Both the position numbers and the translations under genes were made by a program. A DNA stretch of 64,000 nucleotides from Torreya grandis (Eukaryota > Streptophyta > Pinopsida > Cupressales > Taxaceae): assembly GCA_037957365.1 (NCBI GenBank), contig JARHVA010005353.1, forward strand, positions 887,501-951,500, read 5' to 3'. Below the pieces are notes generated by a model that saw nothing but the letters and a program-made list of their open reading frames with translations, was not told the DNA's origin and made no database searches. The stretch's first letter is position 1. Each line of letters opens with the position of its first letter. Shown piece by piece: positions 49,601 through 60,275 of this stretch.

Positions 49601-50157
49601 AATGGATTTAATTTCAATGGGATGAATATTGTCAGATAGAATTTGTGAAATTCGAGACATATTAGGCCAATCCTCCAGTCTTGAGACTGCCAACACCTGG
49701 AGGACCACTACTTATTTACATATCAATGACAAAGCATGCACTGAGGGTACTTTTGGCCCACCATGATGATCAAGGTAAAGAATGTGTAGTCTATTATTTA
49801 AGTTATAATTTGCTGTCCTATGAATATAAATATAGACCTATTAAGAAAACATGTTTAGCTATGGTGTTTTCTACTAAAAAAATGTGACATTATATGCTAA
49901 ACACTAAAATTATTATCATCACCAAGGTGGATCCTCTCAAATTCTTATTGTCCACAACATATCTTCAGGGATACATGGTTAAATGGGTCATGATCCTAAG
50001 TTAATTTGACATTGAGTATCAAAATAAGAAAGAAATCAAGGGGTAGGTTATTATTGATCAACTTGTATAAGATCCTATTAAAGACACTCAACTTCTCAAA
50101 TTCAACTTTCTAGATGATTCTATTATGGCAATAGAATAAGCATCATAGGAACTTGAA
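49601..50157 (+). pseudogene. Tat-type RNase H domain and connection
   Basis: An open stretch at 49681-49887 encodes LPTPGGPLLIYISMTKHALRVLLAHHDDQGKECVVYYLSY and YKYRPIKKTCLAMVFSTKKM, the first RNase H domain of gypsy RT. Connection residues follow (VDPLKFLLS, LQGYMVKWVMIL at about 49930-50000). One TGA follows KKM. Confidence 0.85.
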
Positions 50158-50440
50158 TACTGGAATCTATATTTTGATGGATCCTTTACATCCCATGGAT
50201 CTGGAGCTGACATATTGTTAATTACACCTTAAGGGGATCTTATTCCCAAATAATTTCATATATAATTTCATTGTATGAATAATATGTCTAAGTATGAGGC
50301 ATTAATTGTAGGGATTCACCTTGCCATACATTGGGATATTTAAAGCTTAAAGGTTTATGGTGATTCATAGTTAATCATCATCAAACCACTTATCAGTATG
50401 AAACTAGAGATGACAAGATTATTCCTTAAAATCAAATTAT
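50158..50440 (+). pseudogene. Second (archaeal-type) RNase H of the Tat lineage
   Basis: WNLYFDGSFTSHGSGADILLITP (50161 onward), then NNMSKYEALIVGIHLAIHWDI and LKVYGDS, match the extra RNase H found downstream of RT in Tat/Ogre elements. The Asp of YFDGS, the Glu of YEAL and the Asp of YGDS are still readable. Several stops interrupt it. Confidence 0.85.
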
Positions 50441-50829
50441 CGATAACCTTAAAACACATTTTAAATCTCTACTATTTGAACAATTTATAAGATAAAACAA
50501 TAGATATGCCAATGTAATGATGATGATTGGTTCCATGATTCAAATCAATGGTAACACTAAAGAGTATCAGTTCCTAATTGAATATACTCTTTAGCCTACA
50601 CATTATAATAGATTTAGAGAGGATGTGTGCCATTTCTACTCCCAATCCCCCACTTGAACTACCATGGTTCCAAGACTTTTATAACTACTTCCATTATCAC
50701 ATATTCCCAGTTGACTTATCCAATAATAAATAAAAATTATTCCTTCACCATTTATCATGTTATACCCTCCTTGGAAACATGCTCTATCACAAAGGCTATG
50801 ATGGAATGCTTGTCATTTGTTTATATTTA

Positions 50830-51905
50830 GGAGAATCCAAACTATCATTGAGGGAGGTTCATGAAGGAATGTGTGGGCCATACACCAATGGTGTAATCTT
50901 AGCAAAAAAGCTCCTTAAAATAGGATATTAATAGCCAAAAATGGAGATCAATGCTTTCAATTATGTAAAGAAGTGTGTCCCTTGTCCAAAACATGGAAAT
51001 TTGATACACACACCTTTTTTATCTCTATAACTGATCTCAACACCATGGCCTTTCTCAACATGGGGTCTCAATCTCATCAAGAAAATCAACCCAACATCTA
51101 CAGATGGCAATAAGCACATTTTGATTGCTACCAAGTAATTTAATAAGTGGATTAAGGCCATTCCTCTCACTTATGTTACCAAGAATTAGATAACCAAATT
51201 AATCCAGTACCATATCATTTATCGATATGGTATCCCAACACACATTATATCCAATAATGGTAGATCCTTTGTAAATATAGATGTGAAATACATTTGTGCC
51301 AAATTTAAGATCAAGCATAAGAAATCAAATCCATATAACCCATAAGGAAACATATAATATAAGGCATCAAATAAGAAAATTTTAATCATTTTAAAGAATA
51401 TTATCAATGACATTGGTCATAATTAGCATTTGTAAATCTTTCCTACCCTCTGGGCTTATAGAACTATTCATCAAACCCCAACAAGAGCCACTCTATACTC
51501 CATTGTCTATGGAATTGAAGATATTATCCTGATCAAGATTGAGCTACCATCATTTAGAGTATTGTTGGATCACATTGAAGATGATGAGGAATACAGGGTC
51601 TCAAGGTTGTAAGAGCTAGAACTTCTTGATGGTAAGCATTTAGATGCCCTAGAAAAATTTTAGGCCTATTACAACATATTATGGATAAGATAAAACACAT
51701 GAATTATCCCTTGAGATTTTGAGATTGGTGATTTGGTTTTGAAAGAGAACCAAAAGAGAACAAATGTTGAGTGCAAGAAAAAAGGTAAATTTTAACCTAA
51801 CTAGTTAGGACCATTTGTTATCATGGTGACTAGCTAAAATGAATGGTGAAGAACTTCTAGAGCACATGAACATCATGAATATTAAGAGGTTATATAAATG
51901 AAAAC
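50830..51905 (+). pseudogene. Tat-type integrase
   Basis: Zinc-binding part: VHEGMCGPYTNG at about 50858 and VKKCVPCPKHGN at about 50965. The catalytic core follows from 51045 to 51420: WGLNLIKKI (the family has WGMDVIG), IISNNGRSF (TDNG), and YKASNKKI (VEAANK). All three catalytic acids are changed to Asn, Asn and Lys. Post-core sequence (TPTRATLYSIVYGIED, IGDLVLKENQ at about 51726) and a C-terminal segment run to about 51905. No chromodomain is seen. Confidence 0.88.
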
Positions 51906-52208
51906 CTTAAAATAATTATATACAAGACACATTTCTTGGTGTAAACTTGTGTTGAAGCCATTTTATCCTATCTTGAACACATTTTATACTACCTTGGACC
52001 ACTTTTCATGACTTTGGATGGTGAAAGCTTTTTGAACCACCGGAACTCTGAACACATTTTATCCTACTCTGGGCTTTTCTCTTTGAGAACCATATTATTT
52101 GATATATTCTAAAAGGATAACCATATTCTTTACTCCACCCTGGACCGTCCATGTGTTAGACCCTATTCTTTGGACTATTCTCTTGGAGAACCATATTCTT
52201 TATTATGT
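51906..52208 (+). other. Tat 3' untranslated sequence up to the gypsy insertion
   Basis: It is non-coding. A word 'gAGAACCATATTcTTTa' recurs near 52086, 52123 and 52186, along with '(a)CACATTTTATcCTAC', a small local repeat. Confidence 0.55.
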
Positions 52209-52213
52209 CTTGG

Positions 52214-54062
52214 TGATGCAGGAACATCCTATATAGACCCCAAAATGGTTTAAATTTTGGATTTAATTGGTCATGTAGGTGTTTCATATGTTATTTAGGT
52301 CTTAAATATGTATTATGCGTGATCTATATTAGCACAAGTTGCATAAAATTTGAATTATGGAGTTTCCCTCCAAAATGGCACTATTTGAAATATTTGAATT
52401 TGTATGCCTTATGGAAGGGTTTTCATGCATTTTTTGAAGGTATAAAGGAGTAATTACATGTTAAATAGGTGTAAAAGAGTTATTAATAATAATATAAGTT
52501 TCTTAATGTGTTATTTTGACTTTAGGCATAGATATACTTTGGTCATTTCTAGGTAATTCATGAAAATGTATGTAAATTCAATGACCTTCATGTGGGAAAC
52601 AATCCAAGAGTTAGTTATTCTTCTTGAAAAATGTGGTAGAGTTAGTTTTTAGGTGTTAATTATGATTTAAATTTTAATAGGATAGATAATGGATGTGTAA
52701 TCCATGAAATTTGATGAATAAAGGATTGTGTTATATGGATTTTTGAGTGCATTGATGTTGCATCACTGAGACAGAGTATTTATTTATTTGAATATTCAAT
52801 GTGGTGAGTAATTTTGATTATATGATAGTTTTTATTTTTTATATCAAACTTTAATCTCTATTTTGAGATAGATATCATGTTTGAATGGAAAAAAGTTCCT
52901 TTGAGAAGACAGATAGGTCTATCATATATTGGAAGAGAGTATGCAATTGGTTCAAGTGATAAACATAGCATTTGATCCGTTCCATAATGATTTATATAGA
53001 GAATATGAAGATATAAAATGTGTGAGGTGTTAGATATTTATTATTGTGACGTAAAAGAGGTTTCAAACTAGGTAATTTTCTAATTTCTCAGAGATCTTTC
53101 TCATTGTAGCATATAGGTATACAAACCCTGAGTGGGAATATTGTGTCCTTTGTATTGGATCATGTTCTAGATTATAAAGTGGATAAGAAAATATTGAGAT
53201 AGAATTATAATGTGGAAATAAACCTAATATAGTTTATATAAACTATTTGGAGGATTAAAACCATTAAAATCCTAACTAACCCCTATTTTCTATCATGGAG
53301 TACAATCAAGAATGACTGAGATTTGTTGTTAGAGATTTATCCGAGCATTGTGAGGACAAGGTTGTTAAAGGAAAAAGTTACATTAGCATAGAAATAAAAT
53401 TTCCCACCCTTAGTTTTTTTTAAAACTATTATTAGATCAAGATATTGAATTTTGACCACTCTTGGTTTGTACACTCTCCACAAACCCTGGCAACTGAGGT
53501 TTTGTCGATTGTGTGAAAACTAACCATGGAAAAATCCCAAAAACTTGTGATCTTGTGTATTTTGGTAATCCATAACTGATTAAATCACTTTTAGGACTGT
53601 AAAATACATATAGTATGTACTTCTAGTAAGAGGTGTTGGAAAAGGGCTAAAGAAGGCCTAATTTGGAAGGCTACATGGGAGATAGTGGACTTAGAGATTG
53701 AGATAGACCATCAAATTTGACCCATAGGTGTGTTTCAACAAGAAAAAGAATATTATCACATTTTAAAGTCATAATTATTGGTACTTTTCAATAATAACCT
53801 ATTTTTAGGTGGAAAAGGGTTACAAGGAATTTTAGTTGGAAAGGCAAAGTTGCATGAGTGTAAGGTAGGTATTTGAGATAGTTTCAAAAGGGGAATAGAG
53901 GGTTATTAGAGCATATTTAAATAAATATAAAGACTTGGTAATATTATGACAGTCCTAATAAATTATACCTTTTCATTGTGAATGAGTTTTTAAGCTTGAG
54001 ACTTGGAAAGTGATTCGTTGTTCAAAGATAAGAAAGGGAAAACTTGTGCAATATCTATATCA
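52214..54062 (+). repeat. 5' LTR (1849 bp) of the gag-protease gypsy element
   Basis: It matches 56530-58377 end to end: 'GACCCCAAAATGGTTTAAATTTTG' near the start, 'GAGTTTCCCTCCAAAATG' near 52358, 'AAGAGGTGTTGGAAAA' near 53627, and 'AAAACTTGTG.AA' close to the end. By eye about 85-90% identical to the other copy, so an old insertion. Confidence 0.95.
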
Positions 54063-54065
54063 TTT

Positions 54066-54077
54066 TGGTATCAGAGC
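54066..54077 (+). other. tRNA-iMet primer binding site
   Basis: TGGTATCAGAGC, an exact match to the usual site, three bases after the LTR end. Confidence 0.93.
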
Positions 54078-54114
54078 ATAAGGATGGTTAGAGGATAAGA
54101 TAAAAAAGACAAAA

Positions 54115-55200
54115 TGGTAAAAATACAAAGGAAAAATACATGAGCTCAAAGAATGCAATATAATGTGGCAAATTTTCTAATTGAAATTAGGAACATGCAA
54201 GTTAGAATGGCAGTAATGGAGACAACTCAAAGAAAAAGATTCATAGCTGAATATGATAGTGATAGAGAAGAGGAAGCTCCTAGAGTAGAATAGGATGAAG
54301 AAATAGAAGATAGAGTGGAATAAATATTTGATCAAAGCCATGATGAATATGGGTTCAAAACCAAAGTTAGATGTGCCAATGTATGAAGGCAATATAAATG
54401 TGGATGAGTTGGTGGATTGGATAACAGCCATGGATAAGTATTTTGAGTATGAGGAGGTGGATGACACCAATAAAATGGAATATGTAGTCATAATATTGAG
54501 AGGACATGCTTTTTTATGGTGGGATGGAATCTAGGAAGAGAGAAGGAGAAGAGGTAAAGCCAAAATTTAGTCATGGGATAGGATGGTGATGAAGATGAAT
54601 GAAAATTTCATGCCCAAGGACTACCATACACATTTGATAAAAATATTGTAGATTCTTAGACAAAGGGAGCATTTAGTGAAGGAATACATATAACAGTTTC
54701 ATAGATTGATAATCAGAATAAACCACTTGGAAGAAAATGATGAGAAGGTAGAAAGGTACCTAAATGGTCTCAAGTTATCTATATAAAATGAGATCAATAT
54801 ATTGAATTTGAAAATAGTTGAAGAAGCATACCAAGTAGCCTTGAAATTTGAAGAGAAATTAGGAAAAATGCATACACAACAAGCAAGAGGAAGAGGCAAA
54901 CAAGTGAAAGGAAGAGGAGAGTATGACAATAAAAATGCATATGAGGAATGTGAAAGTAGTGGACAAAGACATAAATCACAACCAATAGGTGGTTATATAG
55001 GTAGTAGACCATATTACAAAGGTGGAGATGCATCTAAAGGAAGAGGGACTAGTGGTTTCATAGGAAAATGGTTCAAATGTAACAAGTATGTAGGTTATAA
55101 GTATTGGGATTATACATAGGAACAACAAGAAAGGAGTTATAGGAATGAGAGTAGAAATAAAATGGTGAAACATACATAGGAATAGAGTGTTAGATCAGAT
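54115..55200 (+). pseudogene. Gypsy gag with decayed zinc knuckle
   Basis: An acidic N-terminal part (FIAEYDSDREEEAPRVE, about 54240) precedes the conserved gag domain in an open stretch 54328-54534: KLDVPMYEGNINVDELVDWI, DKYFEYEEVDD and GHAFLWWDGI. It continues with stops (KMNENFMPKDYHTHL, EEAYQVALKFEEKLGK) into an open 105-codon piece (54802-55119) with an Arg/Gly-rich run (QQARGRGKQVKGRGEY) and a zinc knuckle FKCNKYVGYKYWDYT. In the family the knuckle is CxxCGxxGHxxxxC; here only the first Cys remains. The product would be the capsid protein. Confidence 0.88.
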
Positions 55201-55229
55201 TCACATTATAGTGGCACCTAAAGAAGGAG

Positions 55230-55690
55230 AGTCACTCTTGATGAGGAGGACATTGTTGGAGCCACCAAAGTAGAAAGAACTTACAAAACAAAAAACACTC
55301 TTTAGGAAAACATGTAAGTCCCATGGTAAATGTTGTAAAATGATTATAGATTAAGGAATCATAGAAAATTTGGTTTGAAATGAGATGGTAAGCAAACTTG
55401 GTCTCAAAATATTACCTAATTCTACACCTTACAAAGTTTCTTTGCTTTAGAAAGGTATAGTGTGCTTGTTAATGAATAGTGCTTAGTATATTTTTAGATT
55501 GGAACATATAGGGATTAGGTTATGTGTGATATCATCCCCATGAATGCGTGTCATGTATTGATAGGAAGGTCTTGGCAGTTTGATAGGTCAAATAGCCATG
55601 ATGGGGTGAAGAAAACCTATTATTTGGAGCACAAGGAGACAAGTATAGATTATTGCCTTTAAATAATGATGATAAAGTTTTTGGTTTCTA
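55230..55690 (+). pseudogene. Gypsy aspartic protease
   Basis: It reads LFRKTCKSHGKCCKMIID, then a stop where the family has Ser of D-S-G, then IIENLV, NEMVSKLGLKILPNSTPYKVSLL, and near 55560 a LIGRSWQFDRSNSHDGV-like segment where LLGRPWQFD is usual. The order and spelling match plant gypsy (chromovirus-like) gag-pro, but no RT follows. Confidence 0.82.
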
Positions 55691-55737
55691 TTCTAAGGTA
55701 TTTGTTATAGGTTATAAAGAGTTGTTACAATAAAAAT

Positions 55738-56270
55738 ATGAATATGTGAAGATGAAAGAACAACCCAAGGAGATTGAGGCAACCCAAGATGAAGAATGTG
55801 AATCTATGCCAAGTAAAGTGTTTTCAAGTAAGTTTGTGAATGAGCTTCTTTCAAGTTTATCTCAGCATTTGATGAATATTTCTAGTTGTGATTTCATTGA
55901 GGGAGTAATAGGCCAGTTCTAATGCATGAGAGAAAGTCTTGAGAAGGAAAGAGATGAAAAAGAGTTGAGTAATGTACAACAAGTCCAAGAAGGACAACCA
56001 AGTGAAGGGAATAGTATGAAAGTGTTGATTAAGGATAATGAGAATGTGAAAGAGAACATACAGTCTTTAATTATAGAGGAGGTAAGGAGTATTCATGAAG
56101 ATGATAGGCAACAACAAACAAAGCATTTAATCAAGCAGAAAGCATGCAAGGACCAAAAAGTTGATATGTATGAGATGGAGTCTACCAAGCAAGAAAAATG
56201 GGTGAAGGATGAAGAAGATACATTTGTAGCAGTGTATTATGGGAGAAATAATTTGATGAATCAATTTTAA
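55738..56270 (+). pseudogene. Unrecognised Lys/Glu-rich frame replacing pol in the gypsy element
   Basis: A frame from about 55738 with one TAA at 55920-55922 continues as an open 114-codon stretch (55926-56270). It is highly charged (Glu, Lys, Gln rich; ESLEKERDEKELSNVQQVQE) and probably helical or coiled coil; the end reads KWVKDEEDTFVAVYYGRNN. This sits where the RT of an autonomous relative should begin. It may be a remnant of the protease-RT spacer of that relative or a distinct accessory frame. I do not recognise it. Confidence 0.45.
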
Positions 56271-56529
56271 CGAATGAAAGCATGGTTTACACATCCAAAA
56301 TAAGAATCAGAAGACATCAGTTGTGATTTCCTTAATAGGTTTGTTGTATGTGTAGGTACACGAATGAAGGGGAAGAATTAAAGGATTCTTAATTGTGGGG
56401 CCTAATAAAATGTTCACATTTATGATAGGAATGTATCAATATAAAACTTTAATAAGGATGTATAAATTAACTAAAGAGGATCATACACCAAGTTGATTCT
56501 TATGGCAAAATTTCTTTAGCTTGGTAGTA

Positions 56530-58377
56530 TGATACAGAGGCATCCTACATGGACCCCAAAATGGTTTAAATTTTGTCTTTCATTAGTAATGCATGTGTTT
56601 CATAGGTGATTTAGGTAATCAATATGTATTATGAGTGATCTAGGTTAGCACAAGTTGTATAAAATTTGAATTATGGAGTTTCCCTCCAAAATGACACTAT
56701 TTGAAAAAATTGAATTTGTAAGCCTTGTGGAAGGGTTTTCATGCATTGTTTGAAGGTAGAAAGGAATAAGTACATGTTTAAGAGTTTTCAAAGAGTTATT
56801 AAGACTAATATAAATTTATTAATGTGTTATTTGGACTTTAGGCATAAATATACTTTGGTCATTTATATGTAATTCATGAAAATATATGTAAAGTCAATGA
56901 GCTTCATGTGGGAAATAATCCAAGAGTTAGTTATGCTTGTTGAAAAATGTGGTAGAGTCAATTTTGAGGTGGTAATTATGATTTAAATTCAAAGAGTATA
57001 GATAATTAATGTGTAATCCATGAAAGTTGATGAATAAAGGACTATGTTATATGAATTTCTAAGTACATTGATGTTGTGTGGTTGAGTTAGAGTATTTATT
57101 TGTTTGAATATTCAACGTGGTGAGTAATTTTGATTATATTATTGTTTTTATTGTTGAGATAAACCTTTAATATCTATCTGGAGACATATATCATTATTTA
57201 ATGGAAACTAAGTTCCTTTGAGAAGATAGACAGGTCTATCATACAATGGAAGAGAGTATACAATTGGTTTAAGTGATAAATAGAGCGTTTGATCCTTTCC
57301 ACAATGATTTATTTGGAGAATATAAAGATGGAAAACATGTTAGGTATTAGATATTTATTATTTTAACATATAGGAGGTTTCAAACCAGGTAAGTTTCTAA
57401 TTTCTCACAGATCTTTCTCATTGTAGCATACAAGCAGAAAAACCCTGAGTGGGAATACTATGTCCTTTTTCTTAGATCATGTTCTAGAATCTAAAGTATA
57501 TAAGAAAGGATTTAGATAGAATTATTATGTGGAAATAAACCTAATACAAGTTATATAAACTATTGAGAGGGTTGAAACCATTAAAACCCTACCTAACCCC
57601 TATTTTCTGTCATGGAGTATAGTTAAGAATGACTAATATTTATTGTTGGAGATTGATCCAAGATTTGAGAGGACAAGATTGTTAAAGGAAAAATTTGTAT
57701 TTATATTATATATAACTTTCACCACCCTTAATTTTGTTTAAAACTATTCTTAGATCAAGATATTAAATTTTGACCACTCTTGGCCTATATAGTCTCCACA
57801 AACCTTGACAACTAGGGTTTTGTCCATCATGTGAAAATTATGGAAAAATCAGAAAAAAAATATGATCTTGTGTATTTTGGTAAGCACCAACTTATTCAAT
57901 AAATTATAGGACTGTATAGTACTTGTAGTATGGAATTCTAGTAAGAGGTGTTGGAAAATGGCTAAAGAAGGCCTAATTTGGATGATTACAAGGGAGAAAG
58001 TGGACCTAGAGATTGAGATAAACCCTCAAATTTGACCCATAGGTGTGTTTCAACAAGAAAAAGAATATTATAATATTATAATGTCATATTTTTTTGTACT
58101 TTTACATATTAACCCATTTTTAGGTGGAAAAGGGCTTCAAGGAATGCTAGTTGGAAAGGCAGAGTTGCATGAGTGTAAGGTAGGTGTTTAATATAGTTTC
58201 AAAAGGGGCATATAGGTGATTAGAGCCTCTTAAAATAAAGATAAAGACCTTGTAATATTATGACCATCTTGGTTAAATTATACCTTTTTATGGTGAATGA
58301 GGTATTAATCTTGAGACTAGGAAAGGGATTCATTATTCAATGATAAGAAGGGGAAAACTTGTGTAAGCTCTGCATCA
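56530..58377 (+). repeat. 3' LTR (1848 bp) of the gag-protease gypsy element
   Basis: It is the direct copy of 52214-54062; begins TGATACAGAGGC and ends TCTGCATCA, followed by the target duplication CTTGG. No clear polypurine tract abuts it; the preceding bases are 'ttctttagcttggtagta'. Confidence 0.94.
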
Positions 58378-58382
58378 CTTGG

Positions 58383-59505
58383 GCTTATTATAACTTCCAA
58401 ACTCTTATACATTAACACATTATGATCATAATTATGTCTCATCAATATTATGAGAACCTTAAATACTAGTTCTACAAAGTAGTTCAACCATAACATTATT
58501 TTTTAGCTTCTTCTACAGATAAGAGAATAAGGACATTTTTTTAGCTCAGGATCTTTGCTTGCTACATGGTTCTTTAGATTGATTTTGCATTGCACACTGT
58601 TATATATTACATTTTATTTTCTTTGTTGAACATTTGGTTATAAAGATCCTAGCTCTCACTAATTTGTGAGCATATGTTGTTACAATCGACATGGCTATTT
58701 ATTATAACTTTTACTCTCAGATGAGCATATACTTGACTAGATCATCCAACCTTGTGCATATTTTATCCCAAAAACACCAAAAATGTTACAAATGACCCAC
58801 AAAAGAATAAAAACATTCTCTTATGCTTTTGTATATTTTGATTTTGATTCTTACAAACATTTTATCCTACTAAATTTTCATTGTGTAATTCAGCTTGTCC
58901 CACACACTTACCATTTTAAAAGATCATTCTCATTCATCCCACCATACCATGCTCTTGCCATTTTTCAGTAAAATTAGGTTTTGTTGGCTTTCCATTTTTC
59001 AAGTCATCTTGTCTCACCAATTTGTCATTTTACAAGACCAATCTCATTTAATTAGTCTTCCCTTCTCTTCAACAACATTAATCATATATTTTTGGTCATC
59101 ATCATGGATTCTATCCCACTTCATGGGAAAATTACATTTGGCCTAAAGTTCATGTTGGAACATGCATCCATGGAACTATGTAGGCAGCATCTAGTTATTT
59201 TGTACATCTGGAGTCAGCTCATCCAATCCTTTCCTTTTCTTCTCTTCCCCCATTTCTTTTGTCATTGTTCCTCTTTAATTAGGGAGAAAATTATGTCCTT
59301 GTTCTTTGTTATGTTTCTATGGAAAGTAACACCCCTACCACACGTGCATGAACAAATGTGTTTAAACTGCACTAACATGGATTTTGTTTGTGTGTGTTTA
59401 ATTGAGTTTTCTTAGTGTTTTTTTTTGTTTTATTGGTGTTTTGTTACACTTTTTCACCTCTTCACTAATGTTTTCTTCTTTTCTCTTTTTATTACTTTTT
59501 GTCTC
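58383..59505 (+). other. Probable 3' untranslated part of the Tat-type element
   Basis: It is T-rich and non-coding. The frames at 58783-59584 are Phe/Ser/His-rich translations without domains. The inverted word GCTCTCACTaatTTGTGAGC near 58652 also occurs near 28223 in the related element. No 3' LTR was seen before the copia LTR at 59511. Confidence 0.45.
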
Positions 59506-59510
59506 ACATT

Positions 59511-60202
59511 TGTTGGGGATCAACCAACAATGGATTACACTTATGAAAGCAATCAATGCGAAAATAAATCAGATAGATAAGTAACTGAAATGATAAATAG
59601 CACAGAACAAGATATACAAGAAAACACCCTGAAAACTTGTATTAAAAACTCTTTACAATAGGAATACAAATGAAGAACTTCGTTCTTCCACACCTCTCTC
59701 AGATGCACACAAGATCTCTCACTAGATCTCTATTCCTCAAGAGCTCTCTCTAAAGTACAGTCCTTCAAACATTCACAATGTTCTACTAGTACTCTATTAC
59801 GCTCTCTCATTCATCATCTTACAATAGCTTAGAAGATCTCTCCTACATATAGAAATAGGAAACTTAAGCATGCTCTTACAACAAACAGTTAAGCCTCTTC
59901 AACAAGGGCTCTAAAAATAACATTGCTAACAATAGAGACGCGAGCATGAGTCTACAACTCAAACTCATCATGCAAACACTCGCTTCTGTCCTCAGAAATA
60001 GCTTTCTGGACACGCAGGTAACCGACGTCGATTCCTGCCTGTTCGCCTGTGACCGTCGCCGGCCGACAATACTGCCGACGTCGGCGCCTCTGAACTGCAA
60101 TTGACCGACGTCGGTCACTCCTGACCGATGCCGGCGTCTGTGTAGACCCGAACCTATTTGTCTATGCTCCATGGTGAAGCTTTTAGCTCCACATACCTAA
60201 CA
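59511..60202 (-). repeat. 3' LTR (692 bp) of the young copia element
   Basis: Read on the minus strand it starts TGTTAGGTATGTGGAGC at 60202 and ends ATCCCCAACA at 59511. The first 40 bases match the LTR start at 40502. The U3 part holds four 12-bp palindromic motifs (60021-60135). A TATA-like CTATATGTAG is read around 59853-59844. It is shorter than the 979-bp LTR of its sister and the 3' halves differ, so the two belong to separate subfamilies. Confidence 0.93.
60021..60135 (-). promoter_or_regulatory. Cluster of four palindromic RCCGAC/GACGTC motifs in LTR U3
   Basis: ACCGACGTCGAT (60021-60032), GCCGACGTCGGC (60074-60085), ACCGACGTCGGT (60104-60115) and ACCGATGCCGGC (60124-60135), plus a lone GCCGAC at 60062-60067. 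Each full unit is self-complementary. RCCGAC is the core bound by DREB/CBF factors, and GACGTC is a bZIP C-box core (established knowledge). The cluster lies about 170-290 bp upstream of the TATA-like box, as an enhancer would. Regulatory function is inference. Confidence 0.6.
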
Positions 60203-60213
60203 ATCTCCCACTT
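60203..60213 (-). other. Polypurine tract
   Basis: On the minus strand AAGTGGGAGAT directly precedes the LTR start; identical to the tract at 43554-43564. Confidence 0.9.
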
Positions 60214-60275
60214 GGAGATAAACCAGCTGCACCAATACCTGTACAGCAAGATCTTCTAGCTCCTCCATCTTCAAC

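Larger units (their letters stand above)
52214..58377 (+). mobile_element. Ty3/gypsy element with about 1.85-kb LTRs, gag and protease only
   Basis: LTRs at 52214-54062 (1849 bp) and 56530-58377 (1848 bp), both starting TGAT(G/A)CAG and ending ATCA, flank 2467 bp. The target duplication CTTGG is intact (52209-52213 and 58378-58382). A primer site follows the 5' LTR. Coding relics cover gag, zinc knuckle and protease, then an unfamiliar Lys/Glu-rich frame; RT, RNase H and integrase are absent. It is therefore a non-autonomous element, or one that lost pol. It lies in the 3' part of the Tat element. Confidence 0.95.
35965..59510 (+). mobile_element. Tat/Ogre-type Ty3/gypsy element, decayed, with nested insertions; 3' LTR not seen
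   Basis: The element starts with an LTR (35965-about 37167) related to those at 21215 and 29535. A leader, gag, protease, RT, RNase H, a second archaeal-type RNase H and integrase then follow on the plus strand to about 51900. It is interrupted by a copia element (40502-44543) and a gypsy element (52214-58377). Sequence after the second insertion (58383-59505) is probably still its 3' untranslated part, because a GCTCTCACT..TTTGTGAGC word there also occurs near the 3' end of the 21-31 kb element. The minus-strand copia element starting at 59511 appears to be a third insertion. The two RNase H domains place it in the Tat group of plant gypsy elements (family knowledge). Confidence 0.8.

Noticed and set aside
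59876..60172. Arg/Gly-rich 98-codon minus-strand frame over the LTR palindromes
   Set aside because: It lies inside the LTR and its repeats are the translation of the palindromic motif; not conserved in the sister LTR.
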